Position numbers and translations under genes: made by a program. The notes beneath the pieces are model-generated. The model ran no database searches. It was given only the letters and a program-made list of their open reading frames with translations, and was not told the origin of the DNA. Positions 11,051 through 21,233 of a stretch of DNA of 64,000 bases are shown here, piece by piece (position 1 is the first letter of the stretch; every line of letters starts with the position of its first letter). The DNA comes from Alisma plantago-aquatica (lineage: Eukaryota; Streptophyta; Magnoliopsida; Alismatales; Alismataceae). The DNA is taken from contig OY856410.1 of assembly GCA_963693085.1 (NCBI GenBank), forward strand, positions 882,681,335-882,745,334, read 5' to 3'.

Positions 11051-12210
11051 TCCACAACCTCATAGACCCATCCTTGTTCTTCATGAAAAATAGTGGACAC
11101 TCCTAAGGGGACGAGCTCTACCATATGAAGCCATTCACCAAAAATTCCTAAATTTTATTCCCCAACTCCTTCATCTCAGTTGGTGCCATCCTATGGGGGC
11201 TTGTGTTAGGGTTTGTGAACTAGGAACCACATTGATCTTAAAATTGATCTCACTTGGGAGGTACTTTGGGGAAATTATCAAGGAAAACATCTTCAAACTC
11301 ACTTAGCACGAGAACATCCCAGATACTAGGACTCATTGCCTTGTTATCTACCACGTATGCTGAGAAAGCTTCACAATGTTTTCTCATCAACTTTTCCTCT
11401 ATCACTACCAACACTAGACACTTGGGAGCATCTTCCTATATCCTTGTAAACACCAAGAGATGTCATCATCTAAAAACTTTGCAACCACAATCCAAAACAA
11501 CCTTATACTTCTTCAATGTAACCATTCCTAGGTCATTCAAATCCATGCATATGAAATGGCATAAGATCCACTTGAATTTTGCATGACAAGAAGCAAAGAA
11601 CATGTGATAGACACACCTTTAGCAAAATAGGGGAATAAAGTAGGGGTTTTCTAACAAGATATGATAAGCTCTACTACAAAAATGCAAGTTTCAACTATTT
11701 ATCACCTATCTGATGATAAAAATGTGTCTCACACCCGAACAAATAAAACATATACATATGTAGATGTAGATAAGTTAGACTGAAAAAGATTTATATAATT
11801 TGTCACCATTCATGAGTTGATGACTCCATACAAGTGAATCATTGCATAGAATCTAGTTGTTGCATGTTGACGTCCTCAACCTTGACTTCTACCTACGGGT
11901 CTAGAAGAACCTACTTTAGAAAAACTCCTTGTAATATACTAATAGGGTCCATTGTCCTATAATTACTTAGATAGCCATGTTTCAGACATTGACATAGAAC
12001 TATTTGCCCCACAATGTGGAAAATTGTGACATCTTCCCTTTTAGGGAGACCACTAGGACTACAACTATGCCCTTTGTGCAACATTGGCGACCTTTTCTAT
12101 TGTTGTTAATATTGTTACCGTTGTGGTGGTGCAGATACGATATGCTTCTTGAATCTATCATACTATAGTCCATGAAATTGAAAATATGTGTTTCTTGAAT
12201 TAGCATCATG
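11051..12210 (-). pseudogene. Gypsy RT start, protease and zinc-knuckle remnant (element 1)
   Basis: Minus-strand translation next to the LINE gives ECPLFFMKNKDGSMRLWIDD, the first RT block of chromoviruses (usual FVKKKDGSMRLCIDYR), joined across the LINE to the RT at 5254-5974. Rightward, DLMPFHMHGFE near 11540 corresponds to the protease-distal segment (usual DLMPFDLEGFDVILGMDWL). Near 11700-11860 the segment GRQHATTRFYAMIH recalls the gag-protease linker (usual RVYAIT). It is followed by a weak counterpart of the ILFDTGATHSF protease block. Stops and shifts are frequent. Confidence 0.6.
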
Positions 12211-13040
12211 AAGATTCACCATAGTCCTCTCTATCCTACTTATTTAATTCATAAAGGTATAAAACTTCTCATGCATCTCTATGGTATATGCCAAGCATTC
12301 CAAATCAACATTCAATACCTTATCAAAACTCATGATAAAATCCTTCTCTATAGTTTCCATGTGAGGACAAAATCTCAACAACTTCATAAACTTCACCTCA
12401 TAATAGTTCACATATCACATTCCCTAGTGTAACTACTCAAATTGATCCATTTTCTCCTCCAAACAAGACTCAAGACAATATCATCTCAAAGTTCTCTTGA
12501 AGTTGGTCCATGTGATCACCAAACTAGGCATATTCTCCTCCTTAATGGCCTACCAATGGCCAACACTACACTTTAATAGGTAGATCACATGCTTAATCAT
12601 GTTCTCCTAGGCAATGTCTAAGATCATAAATACCTTCTCAAGGTCTATTATCCATATATATGCATTTGACATATCAATTGTGCCCACTTAGTTGTGGATC
12701 CTACATTCTTCAACCTTCCAAAGGTCTTCCAAGGATCTTATGATGACTCAAACATTAGGTGCAGGTACCCTACATGGAGATATAGGTACTATGTTTGCTA
12801 CACATGATCGTAGCTATTAGTTGTTCAAAGACAGACTGGAAAGCTATATTAGCTATTAGAGATGGGTCCAAAGTTTGTTGAATAGGGTGATCTAGCCTTC
12901 TATTAGGTACTCCTATGTTGGTACCTTCATCCTCTCACTACCTCCTGGCCATGTGACTTCTCAACATGTTCTTCACACAATCTAAGCATACCTTCATAAC
13001 CATACAAAATGGTTGGAAATGGTGTCCATGTAAGAATACA
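12211..13040 (-). pseudogene. Gypsy gag remnant (element 1)
   Basis: The minus strand retains scattered similarity to chromovirus gag: a stretch at about 12480-12760 reads like the LRHCLGEHDxACDLPIKV and WPLVGHxG segments, with HMDQLQENFEMILS near 12470-12520, at the positions where gag proteins have the W-rich core and the FxxxFxxxFFP block. It is heavily mutated. The call rests mainly on its position upstream of the protease and on this weak pattern. Confidence 0.45.
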
Positions 13041-14384
13041 CACCACATTCTAAGTCATTTGTCCCATAGAATCAGCAAATCAAAATCTATAATAAAACTG
13101 AATGTGGCATCCTACCACACTAAATCTAGATTAATCTAAATATACACCATCCAATCTCTAATTAATCAACATCATTGAAAAGATACAGAAGAAAAGCTAA
13201 ATACAATTTCTAAACATATTTACAAGATTATTCATACAAAATGTGCAATTTCTATTCATATTAAATTAGGTAACTTGACAAAAAAAATCAATCTGTAATA
13301 TCACAAACTATATACAAAATATATCTTGCCAACCATTTACAACATGTATATTATGGAAGGTATACAACTCAAAACCATGAGATGAGATACAACTAAACAA
13401 TCCCCCTTGCATGGACTTGAGAGTACATGAATCACTCTAACACTCTATTAAGGACCACTATCTACCTCCAAGCTCTAGTGACTACCAAACAGTGGCTCCT
13501 CTCCACCAAAGATCTGTTGCACTATTGGTCACCTAAATTATGTGGAGAACCTTGAGGTTAGATCCATTTCTTAGTGATATGATATTATAGTTGATAACAT
13601 TTATTGCTTACAAGTGGATTATCAAATCATATTAATTAAGATAATTAGATCAACAAGTCGTAATTTTATACATGATATATACAAACACAGATACAAATAT
13701 ACATGTAGGTACAAATATGGATACAAACTATGAGCCACACAAAATACTTGTATGAAAGAGGAGGAGTAAAAGCATACCATGTGATTTTCCCATAAAACCT
13801 AAACAAATTTGTACATGACTAAGATACTTGTTTTAATAATTCATGGATAGTTTGATTCATACCAATCAAACTATGAACAATTTGTTGCAAACTCATAATT
13901 AGCTTCGTATAAGACCTTAGGGTTACCAATACCTTAAATATTTCTTCCCCTCAGTCACTAGGACTGGAAAACCATAGTGGTACAAGAGTCTAACCTACTA
14001 GTAGGGGCATAATGTCATCCCACGTAAAATTGGTCCACCTTAGGTACACAGGTCAAGACACCAAAACTAGTGCATAATGATCCACCAAATCTGAGTTACT
14101 ATCGCATCCACTCTTAATCACCTTGAAATTTGGATGACAAAAAATAGACATCTATACATCCACATATACTCAACAATATAATACTTCAATCTCCTTCTCA
14201 CAATGTGAAATTTCTATGAGGATTACTCATTTCATTATCCACAAAATTTACATTCTTATACCTCTAAGGCTATATGGATTTAATTATTAAGATAACACTT
14301 TATTAATTAAGCCAACTACTCAATTTAGACTACATTAATCAAGTTATATACAAGATTCAGAAATGTAATTGAAGATTAATCAAT
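13041..14384. other. Unassigned gypsy-like non-coding DNA
   Basis: AT-rich sequence upstream of the gag remnant, with no reading frame I recognise. A possible LTR-like start (tgtggcatcctaccacac) lies near 13098. The right edge is the target of solo LTR 2 (tcttt, 14385-14389), and the same host sequence continues at 18388. It is probably the 5' leader or LTR of a decayed minus-strand gypsy element. Confidence 0.35.
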
Positions 14385-14734
14385 TCTTTTGTAAGACCCC
14401 TGACCAGAGTTTTGGGGTAACCCTTCTATATTTGGCTTAATCATGTGCTTGAAAGCTTTCTCTAATCTTTTGAGATGTAATTAGGGTTTGTGGAGAGCTT
14501 AAGCTTCAATTTTGTGCTTTTTGTGCTAGTTTTGGTGCAAATTGTAATTTACCCAATGTAGGAGGTTGATGTGCAATTTTCCACATCTAGAGTGTCCCCT
14601 CTCTTTCTTGAAATCATCTTGAGGAAAGAGAAAGGGGATGGTGCCTTGTTTGATACTTAGTTGAGGAGTATCACCCCATGTGGTGAATAGGGTTGATGTG
14701 AGTGTTGAGTGCCTTGACCATGTGTGTTTGTTGT

Positions 14735-16350
14735 GTTGTCTCGACCTTGGGTAGAGACCAAGGTTAGTTTTATAGGGTGTTGAAATTGAGATACCTCCTC
14801 CAGGCATTTTGATCATGATCTAGAAGGTCTAGGGTGGTCTTGGGTCGAGATGGTTGTCCATGTATAGATCATTTTGACCTAGGGTTGTGTAGGTACCTTG
14901 TCTCAACCTAGAGATGATGTTGGTTGGTGGTGTCGTGACCATAGATGGTGCCCCATGAATGGTTCGTGACCGTGACCATGTGGGTTGACATGGTGGTCGA
15001 GACACTACCTAGAGTGTATTACCATGTCTTGCATGTCATTCTTAAGTGGTTTCATGTTGGTCTTTTGAGTGGATAAATGTCCCTTGGGTCCCTTAGTATG
15101 TTGACACCTCACCCCTTGCTCTCTCTCTCTCATCTTCCATCTATATAACCCCTTATCTCTTCTTGATTGAAACCCTTTTCAGACATCTATCTTATCCTCC
15201 TTTTTTGCTTGTTCTTGGATCTTGGTGGAGCAAGGAGGTTCGTCCTTGGAGCTTGGGGTATCAATCTCCTCTTGCATGTGGTGGTGGTGGTGGTGATTCA
15301 AGCTCATCTTCCATCCTTGGTAAGTGTTTGTCTTCTAAGTGATGTTTCTTTTGATCTCCTACCTTCATCTTCCTCTCTTTTCTCAGCCCTATACCATGGT
15401 TCTTCCATGGTGGTCGTTTTGGGAGAAAAACTCCTCATTACAAGGGTCGTAGACCATGTTTTAACAAGGTAGACCCAACTATGAAGAAGATTTCCTCTCT
15501 TTTTCTCCCTTTCTCTTTTGGTTCAACCAAGAGCTTCTTTTCTTATTTCCTTGGGCTACCTTTGACCTTGATGTATTCTCCTTCTTGAGGTGCTCTTATG
15601 GCCGAGTGTGGAGCTTTTGCTGAATCTTCTTCAACCCTTGGATCATGTGCTTGGAGCTCTTGATCTTGGAGTTTGGAGCTCTTGGTGGTGATCATCTTAA
15701 GGTGGGTTATATAACACTAAACCTACTCTGTTATTGCACTTCTTTATGTATTTTATTAATTTTTTCTCTATATAGATTGCTTCCTCATCATGATTGTACT
15801 TCATGGCAATCTCTAGAGCTTGTTGGTGGTTTCTTGACCTATGCTTTAGCGTTTGGTGATCGGTTTCTTGAGTTTTCCTTCACGGTGGTTCTTCCCTTGG
15901 TTTCAGTTCTATTTTGAGACCTAGATGCTACATCTTAGTGTGTTTGTGACACTTCCCTCTTGGTGGTCGTGACCTTGATAGCTTTTGGTCAAGATGCTTC
16001 CTTGTGGTTGAGTTCACCTAGCGGTGTTAGGTCAAGGCTTTTGGCGTTAAGTGGTCTAGTCACCCCTGGTGTTGGTGTCTTATTCCTACCTTGCTTGGGT
16101 TGGACTCACCCTAGAGTGTAGGGTCACAAACATGATGGTCTTGGGTCATGAAATGGGTGGAGGTCGATACACCCTTGAGATCAGGACATGTTGAGGTCGA
16201 GACACCTTTGGCCAAGATGTTTTTTGGAACCCTAACCCTTGATGTCGCAGGCGTGACATGACTTAGAGAGTGGAGGTTGCGACATGTTGGTGGATGGTCG
16301 ATACACATGAGTGGCATGGTTGTGACATGGACCATGATGGGTGGTCATGA
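14735..16350 (+). repeat. GGTCGWGAC-type motif array in solo LTR 2
   Basis: Near-palindromic or related strings recur in two clusters. One lies at about 14735-15005, upstream of the TATA box at 15141, with tctcgacc, ggtcgagatgg, gtcgtgacc, tcgtgaccgtgacc and ggtcgagacac. The other lies at about 15955-16350, with ggtcgtgacc, ggtcgatacacc, ggtcgagacacc, ggttgcgacatg, ggtcgatacac and ggtcatgacc. Spacing is irregular, so it is not a tandem repeat. Confidence 0.6.
15141..15148 (+). promoter_or_regulatory. Putative TATA box of solo LTR 2
   Basis: ctatataa lies between a CT-rich stretch and a downstream ccccttatctcttcttg. Its position about 750 bp into a 4-kb LTR is plausible for the U3/R boundary. 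Assigned by motif and context only. Confidence 0.5.
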
Positions 16351-18387
16351 CCTATGTGGTTATGTAGTCAATATAGGGTGATGGTAGGTGGATGAGAAGC
16401 ACATGTGAACACTTAATGATATTCATATATGAATGATACATAAGCCATATATAATGATGTTTAGAATGTCATCTAATCAACTCTAATGATGTTTCCTAAT
16501 CCTAATACACTCCAAGATGATGGAGGGTGATGGTTATAGGGTTGATGGTTGAACTTAGTCTTATAAACTGTAATCAGCTAAGAGGAAACCCTAACCCTAA
16601 TAATGAACAATGATCTTGCTTATTTCTCTATCATGAAATGATTATGATGTTATGTAGTTATCTCTCTCTTTCTTATCAACTTCTAACCATGTAGGTGTTA
16701 TGAGCTTTATAATAATGGCTAGTGCATTTTATGGTGATTATGATATGACACATGTTTAATATGCCCTTGTGAGGCATGTTGAGGCACTTATGATATAGGA
16801 ATAATGTGAATGGGTCCTATGACCTGGAAGTGACTTGTTGCATAATGTGAGATGGCTTTTCCTAATTATGACTTGAGGTATTAGTATCCCATGATATGGG
16901 GCCTTGATAATGATGATGTGAATGGAAATAATACAAGCATCTTTTGGTGATAGCGTGACAAGATCACACCCTATACGTTTTATATCTTCTAGAGTTATGT
17001 TATGCCCTTACTTTTATAGAACTTATTCTGGATTTGTACATTATAACTTGATTGATGTTGAAAGGCATTTAAATAGACTTAATTAATCAAGTGGAACTTG
17101 AACATGTAGTTCTGACCTATGCCATAGATCCATCTCAGTGTCAGCACTTACTGGATGGTAAAATGGGCTTTCCTTTAGAGGAATCTTGGAGTCATATATT
17201 GTTGAGTATATGCATTCACATGATTGGCTACAGCTCATACCCTGGCGGGATCATAGTTGTGGGATGTATCTTAGTGATATGTTGCTTATGTGGTTTCATA
17301 AGATTAGCTACGGGCCATACCCTGGCAGGAGTGTGGCTACAAGCCAGCTCAATATTACTAGCATCGTGACCTGTACCGAGGTGGGATAGGACTTTCACTG
17401 TTTGACTATATGTCATAGGTTTTAGATGATTAGCATGTCTCTATTATGTACTCGTGTAATGACCATAGAGTTTGGTGTGGTTGTGGATTTTGTCTCTTTC
17501 ATGGACCTTGTACGGCATCGATTTCTCTTAGTAGTGGTTGGTTGGATTTGGGTGGTATGACTCAAATCCTCAAGGCATAATACAATATGTAATGATACGT
17601 ATAGTACACTTCCTTAGGATATGAGAACATTGGTTGTAGCCTTGCCTTGCTTTTGTACATGTTAGTTGGTAGAGAATATACATTTTCTTTGTATTCCTTC
17701 TTAGATTATTGATTGTTCTACTATTTAGTAATAAGTGCCAAGTATTGCTTAATTTGCTTTATTTAATAGATACATATCATTAAACTGAATATGTTCATCT
17801 GGCTTAGTTTTGTATCTACTTGCTTTAGTTATTTGTGCTAATAATAGTGTTGATGGAGAGTTATATCTCTCAGTGAGATTTGGAATCTCACCCTGTAGGT
17901 TTCCCACATCTTTTAGGTGGATGTACACGACAAGGTAGAGATCATGCAGTGGAGGCAGAGTAGCAGTAAGGAGGACAATAGCTGCTAAGGTTGGGAATGT
18001 TGCTTGTGGTCTTTGATAGTTAGAGTCCTAGAGTCGTCCATGTACACTCAGGTCTTGGGGGAAGTTATGTATGTTCCTCGAGGTGTTACCAATATGGCTT
18101 TTTGGTTTATGCACCCTTGTTGTATATAGTTGGTCATTGTATATATTTATGTAAATGAACATATATTACATGTGACAAGTAGTCTTTTTTATGGACATGT
18201 TGCAAATCGTGATGCTTTATGATATATAATTCAGATGGCAAGTTTTGGATCCTAATGTAATAAGTTTCTTGATGTTAATTCTTGTTGTAATTGGTTTTAA
18301 TTTTTAGTTTTTTCAGTAATCCGCGATAGAATTTTGTTTTAATGTCGTGGTTTGTGTTGGTGTGGCAAAGGGTTTCACAACATCTTT

Positions 18388-21233
18388 AAAACTCCATGAG
18401 ATACAAAATTTACAACCCTAGATATCAAACTACTCAATCCCACTTCATATTTTGGTAACACACCACCATACACACTTTCAAATTCAAATATGTGTAAGTT
18501 GCATTAAGAACAAGAATATGCATAAAAGACCACTTTCTGCATAGATGAACTACTCTGGTATAGTATGTCTAATTAAAACAAAATTTCAAAAGTATAATGG
18601 TCATAGAGAAGCCTTAAAATCATTTTATAACAACCCTCTAATAGCAAGAAATAGTAATAGGTCGATTTTTCTTCACATTTGTAACATACTAAATTTTGCG
18701 TATCAAAAATAGTTTGAGCTATAGTTCATTTTTCTCCTCAGTTTAGATGCCAACCACAAATCATGGGCACTGATACCACACAAAAAAAAGTCAAATTTGA
18801 ATGACTATGAATACAAAATAATCAATCACAATATATTGTTACATTTGGAGGCTAGTAATTTTCTAAATGTAATTAATGAGAGTGAGGTACATACTTACAT
18901 TAGTAGATCAACCAAATAATTAAAATAGTATTTGTTAATATGTTGGAGTGTAATTAGTTAGTCAAGTCAAAGAATTAACTAGAGATATGGATTCTTCTTG
19001 AAAAATACATTCAATTAAGAGAAGAAGAGGAAACAACCAGGCTCTTTTGGTCTTATCTTCAATGATAAATAGACAGATTGAATTGTGATAGCAGAACAAA
19101 TTATTGGATTATATACTTATGCCCCATACATCTCTTCATATAAAAAATATAGACATGTAATTACCCCCCACCCATTTTCTAGTTTTAAACTTGATAACTA
19201 ATGTAGGTAAGCATACAACTCCTCCTCTTCTCATTCCCCCATTGCCATACCTTCTCCTTCCTAGACTCACTCCTTGACTCTTCTCCTTTAACACCTTCAT
19301 AAGCCTAGATGAGAAACCATATGGTCATATGTCTCAACAACACCATAGACCTACAACATAGCCGACTACCTAGTTTTTTCAAACTATTAACATCTTCATA
19401 CAATTGACAAACCTACCAATGCTTTGAAACTCACCACCTTGCTCATACTCCTCCTACCCTCAAACCTATAGAGGACCATAACTAGCTAAAAAATACTACA
19501 TAACGCATCCCCGATCATTTGCAAATTGATGCTAAGTTCTAGAGCCATCTTGGAGAAATCAGCATGTCTATTGTGTTTGGAGTTATCACCAGATTCCTTG
19601 ACATGTTCCCATAAGTCATCTAGGAATAATATCATTGAATATTAGTCTCCTATGTAACCTATATGGTAATCTTCATGGAGATACATGTTCTCCTCGAGCC
19701 CCAGTTAAACCACCAAGATTGATCCATCTTGGACTCCAAGAGGTAGGGAACAACTTTGAATGCACTTTGATCAACCCTTTCATGCCTAGACAGATATCAA
19801 CCATGACTTCAACAGATTGAAGAATAAGAAATCCCATGCTCACTAAACATACTGCATCTGCATTTACGACTCTAGATCTATAAGAAACCATGAAACTATA
19901 GATGCCCATGTTACCCCACAACCATCCTACTCATACATCACCCTAATTTGGATCCAGGTAACCTCCTGTCAAACAAGAATCTAAAACCTCTATATAATAT
20001 CAATATTCTAATCATATCATTTTGTAAATTACTAATAAGCCTCCTATGCCTATGATTTTTAGAAAAATGGGTAATAAGAATGCAATGATAGATTAGATGA
20101 TAATCTTGTTTTAGACCTTGTCATCACATGCTACCTAAATTACATAGTCAATTAGCTATGTCAGCCCTTTAACTATGTATAATGGTTTGATGTAATTGAT
20201 TTGAGGACATGACTAGTAATGATGTATTATCTCGTATGAGGATCACTAATCGCTAGCCATAGCTCCAATCTATTATCATATATATAAAATACTTGTTTAT
20301 AGTAAATATATCTTATAAATATAAATATTTGTGTAGTCATGAAACTAATAACTCTATAATCATTAAGAAATATACTTTATCATGCTATGTTAGCTATTTT
20401 CTTCATATATTAAAACCCTAAATGCCTATGCCTATATTTAATGGTGTCTAGAAACACACTAAGAATGTAAGGTTACATATATATTAATGACCTACCTCTA
20501 CTTCAATTGACTCATGGATATATGTATCTACATAGAGAATAATTTCGCCTAAGTGGGAAAGAAGGAAAGAACATATAGAAAGAAAGTCTTTCACAAACAT
20601 ATGTCTGTATGGATTATAATGGAAGTAGATTTTAATTATTTTATTAGCTATGATTGGAAAATGAAAATCCTTCATGCAGATAAAGAAACATTATAAAATT
20701 TATAAGCTATTGAGAACTCAAATACATCCATATGGAAATATCCTTATTGAAATTGAAGTTTGGAAAATACATTCAATTATATATAACATCATTTAAATCA
20801 ATCTTATATTTTGAAGCATACTAGTAGGTGAGGACTACATGTATAGACCTTATATTCTTAAATACACTAGAATGTTTAGATAAATGAGTGACCCTAAAGT
20901 ACTTAAACTTATGTAGAGAAATATAATGTTAGAAAAAATAAGATTGCTTGCTATAGAAATGGTATTAGATATAGAAGCTTGATCATATATATTGACAAAT
21001 ATATTTCAAGCAATCAATATATATAACCTTTTGTAATAATGAGATACACATATGGGTGTCCCTAAACCTTAACTTGACATTAGGAAACCAATACAAGGTC
21101 TAGATATACTTTCAATTATGAATTGGTAAATGTGGACTAATGTGTGTATAAAACACTTTTAGGTTGATAAGGACAAATTGTGAAGTTCCACCCTAGAGAT
21201 AACTGTTAGTTGTGAAGACTAGGTATGTGCAAT
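18388..21233. other. Unassigned retroelement-derived DNA between solo LTR 2 and the Athila-like element
   Basis: It continues the host sequence of solo LTR 2. No coding frame is recognisable. A primer-site-like string on the minus strand lies at 18766-18778. The stretch at about 19160-19930, with CT-rich text and 'ccatcttggactcc' type phrases, resembles the R/U5-like part of the large-LTR element at 55740-56700 in style, but I could not establish alignment. The region at 20280-21230 is AT-rich with nothing recognisable. Confidence 0.3.
18766..18778 (-). other. Possible initiator-Met tRNA primer-binding site (decayed gypsy)
   Basis: The reverse complement reads TGGTATCAGTGCC, one base from the common plant retrotransposon primer site TGGTATCAGAGCC. 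It suits a minus-strand element such as gypsy element 1, with the 5' LTR expected immediately to the right. No clean TG start is seen there, so this is tentative. Confidence 0.4.

Larger units (their letters stand above)
1..13100 (-). mobile_element. Decayed Ty3/gypsy (Tekay/Del-like chromovirus) element 1, interrupted
   Basis: Reading the minus strand from right to left gives gag, zinc knuckle, protease, RT, RNase H, integrase and chromodomain in the gypsy order. The element is split by a solo LTR (2170-5248) and an L1 LINE (5991-11034). Removing these two insertions and one copy of each target duplication restores colinear pol homology across both junctions. No reading frame is intact, and stops and frameshifts are frequent. 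Its 3' LTR must lie at or beyond the left window edge, and the 5' boundary on the right is unclear. The chromovirus assignment rests on the chromodomain-like tail and the integrase C-terminal motifs, which are clearer in the sister copy at 41540-42616. The Tekay/Del lineage call is an inference. Confidence 0.75.
14390..18382 (+). mobile_element. Solo LTR 2 (3993 bp) with 5-bp target duplication
   Basis: The segment starts TGTAAGACCCC and ends GGTTTCACAACA, giving TG...CA termini. It is bracketed by the direct repeat tcttt (14385-14389 and 18383-18387). A plausible TATA box ctatataa at 15141-15148 follows a ctctctctctc stretch, fixing plus orientation. It contains no pol domain, primer site or polypurine tract, so it is a solo LTR. 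Open frames of 60-101 codons inside look fortuitous. The size and the late-LTR text (tgagatttggaatctcaccc near 17873) resemble Tekay/Del-type LTRs. That lineage is an inference. It carries an array of GGTCGWGAC-like motifs, described separately. Confidence 0.8.

Noticed and set aside
16580..16605. Telomere-like gaaaccctaaccctaa string (also near 4430 and 41405)
   Set aside because: Only one or two units, scattered in AT-rich LTR DNA; not a telomeric tract.
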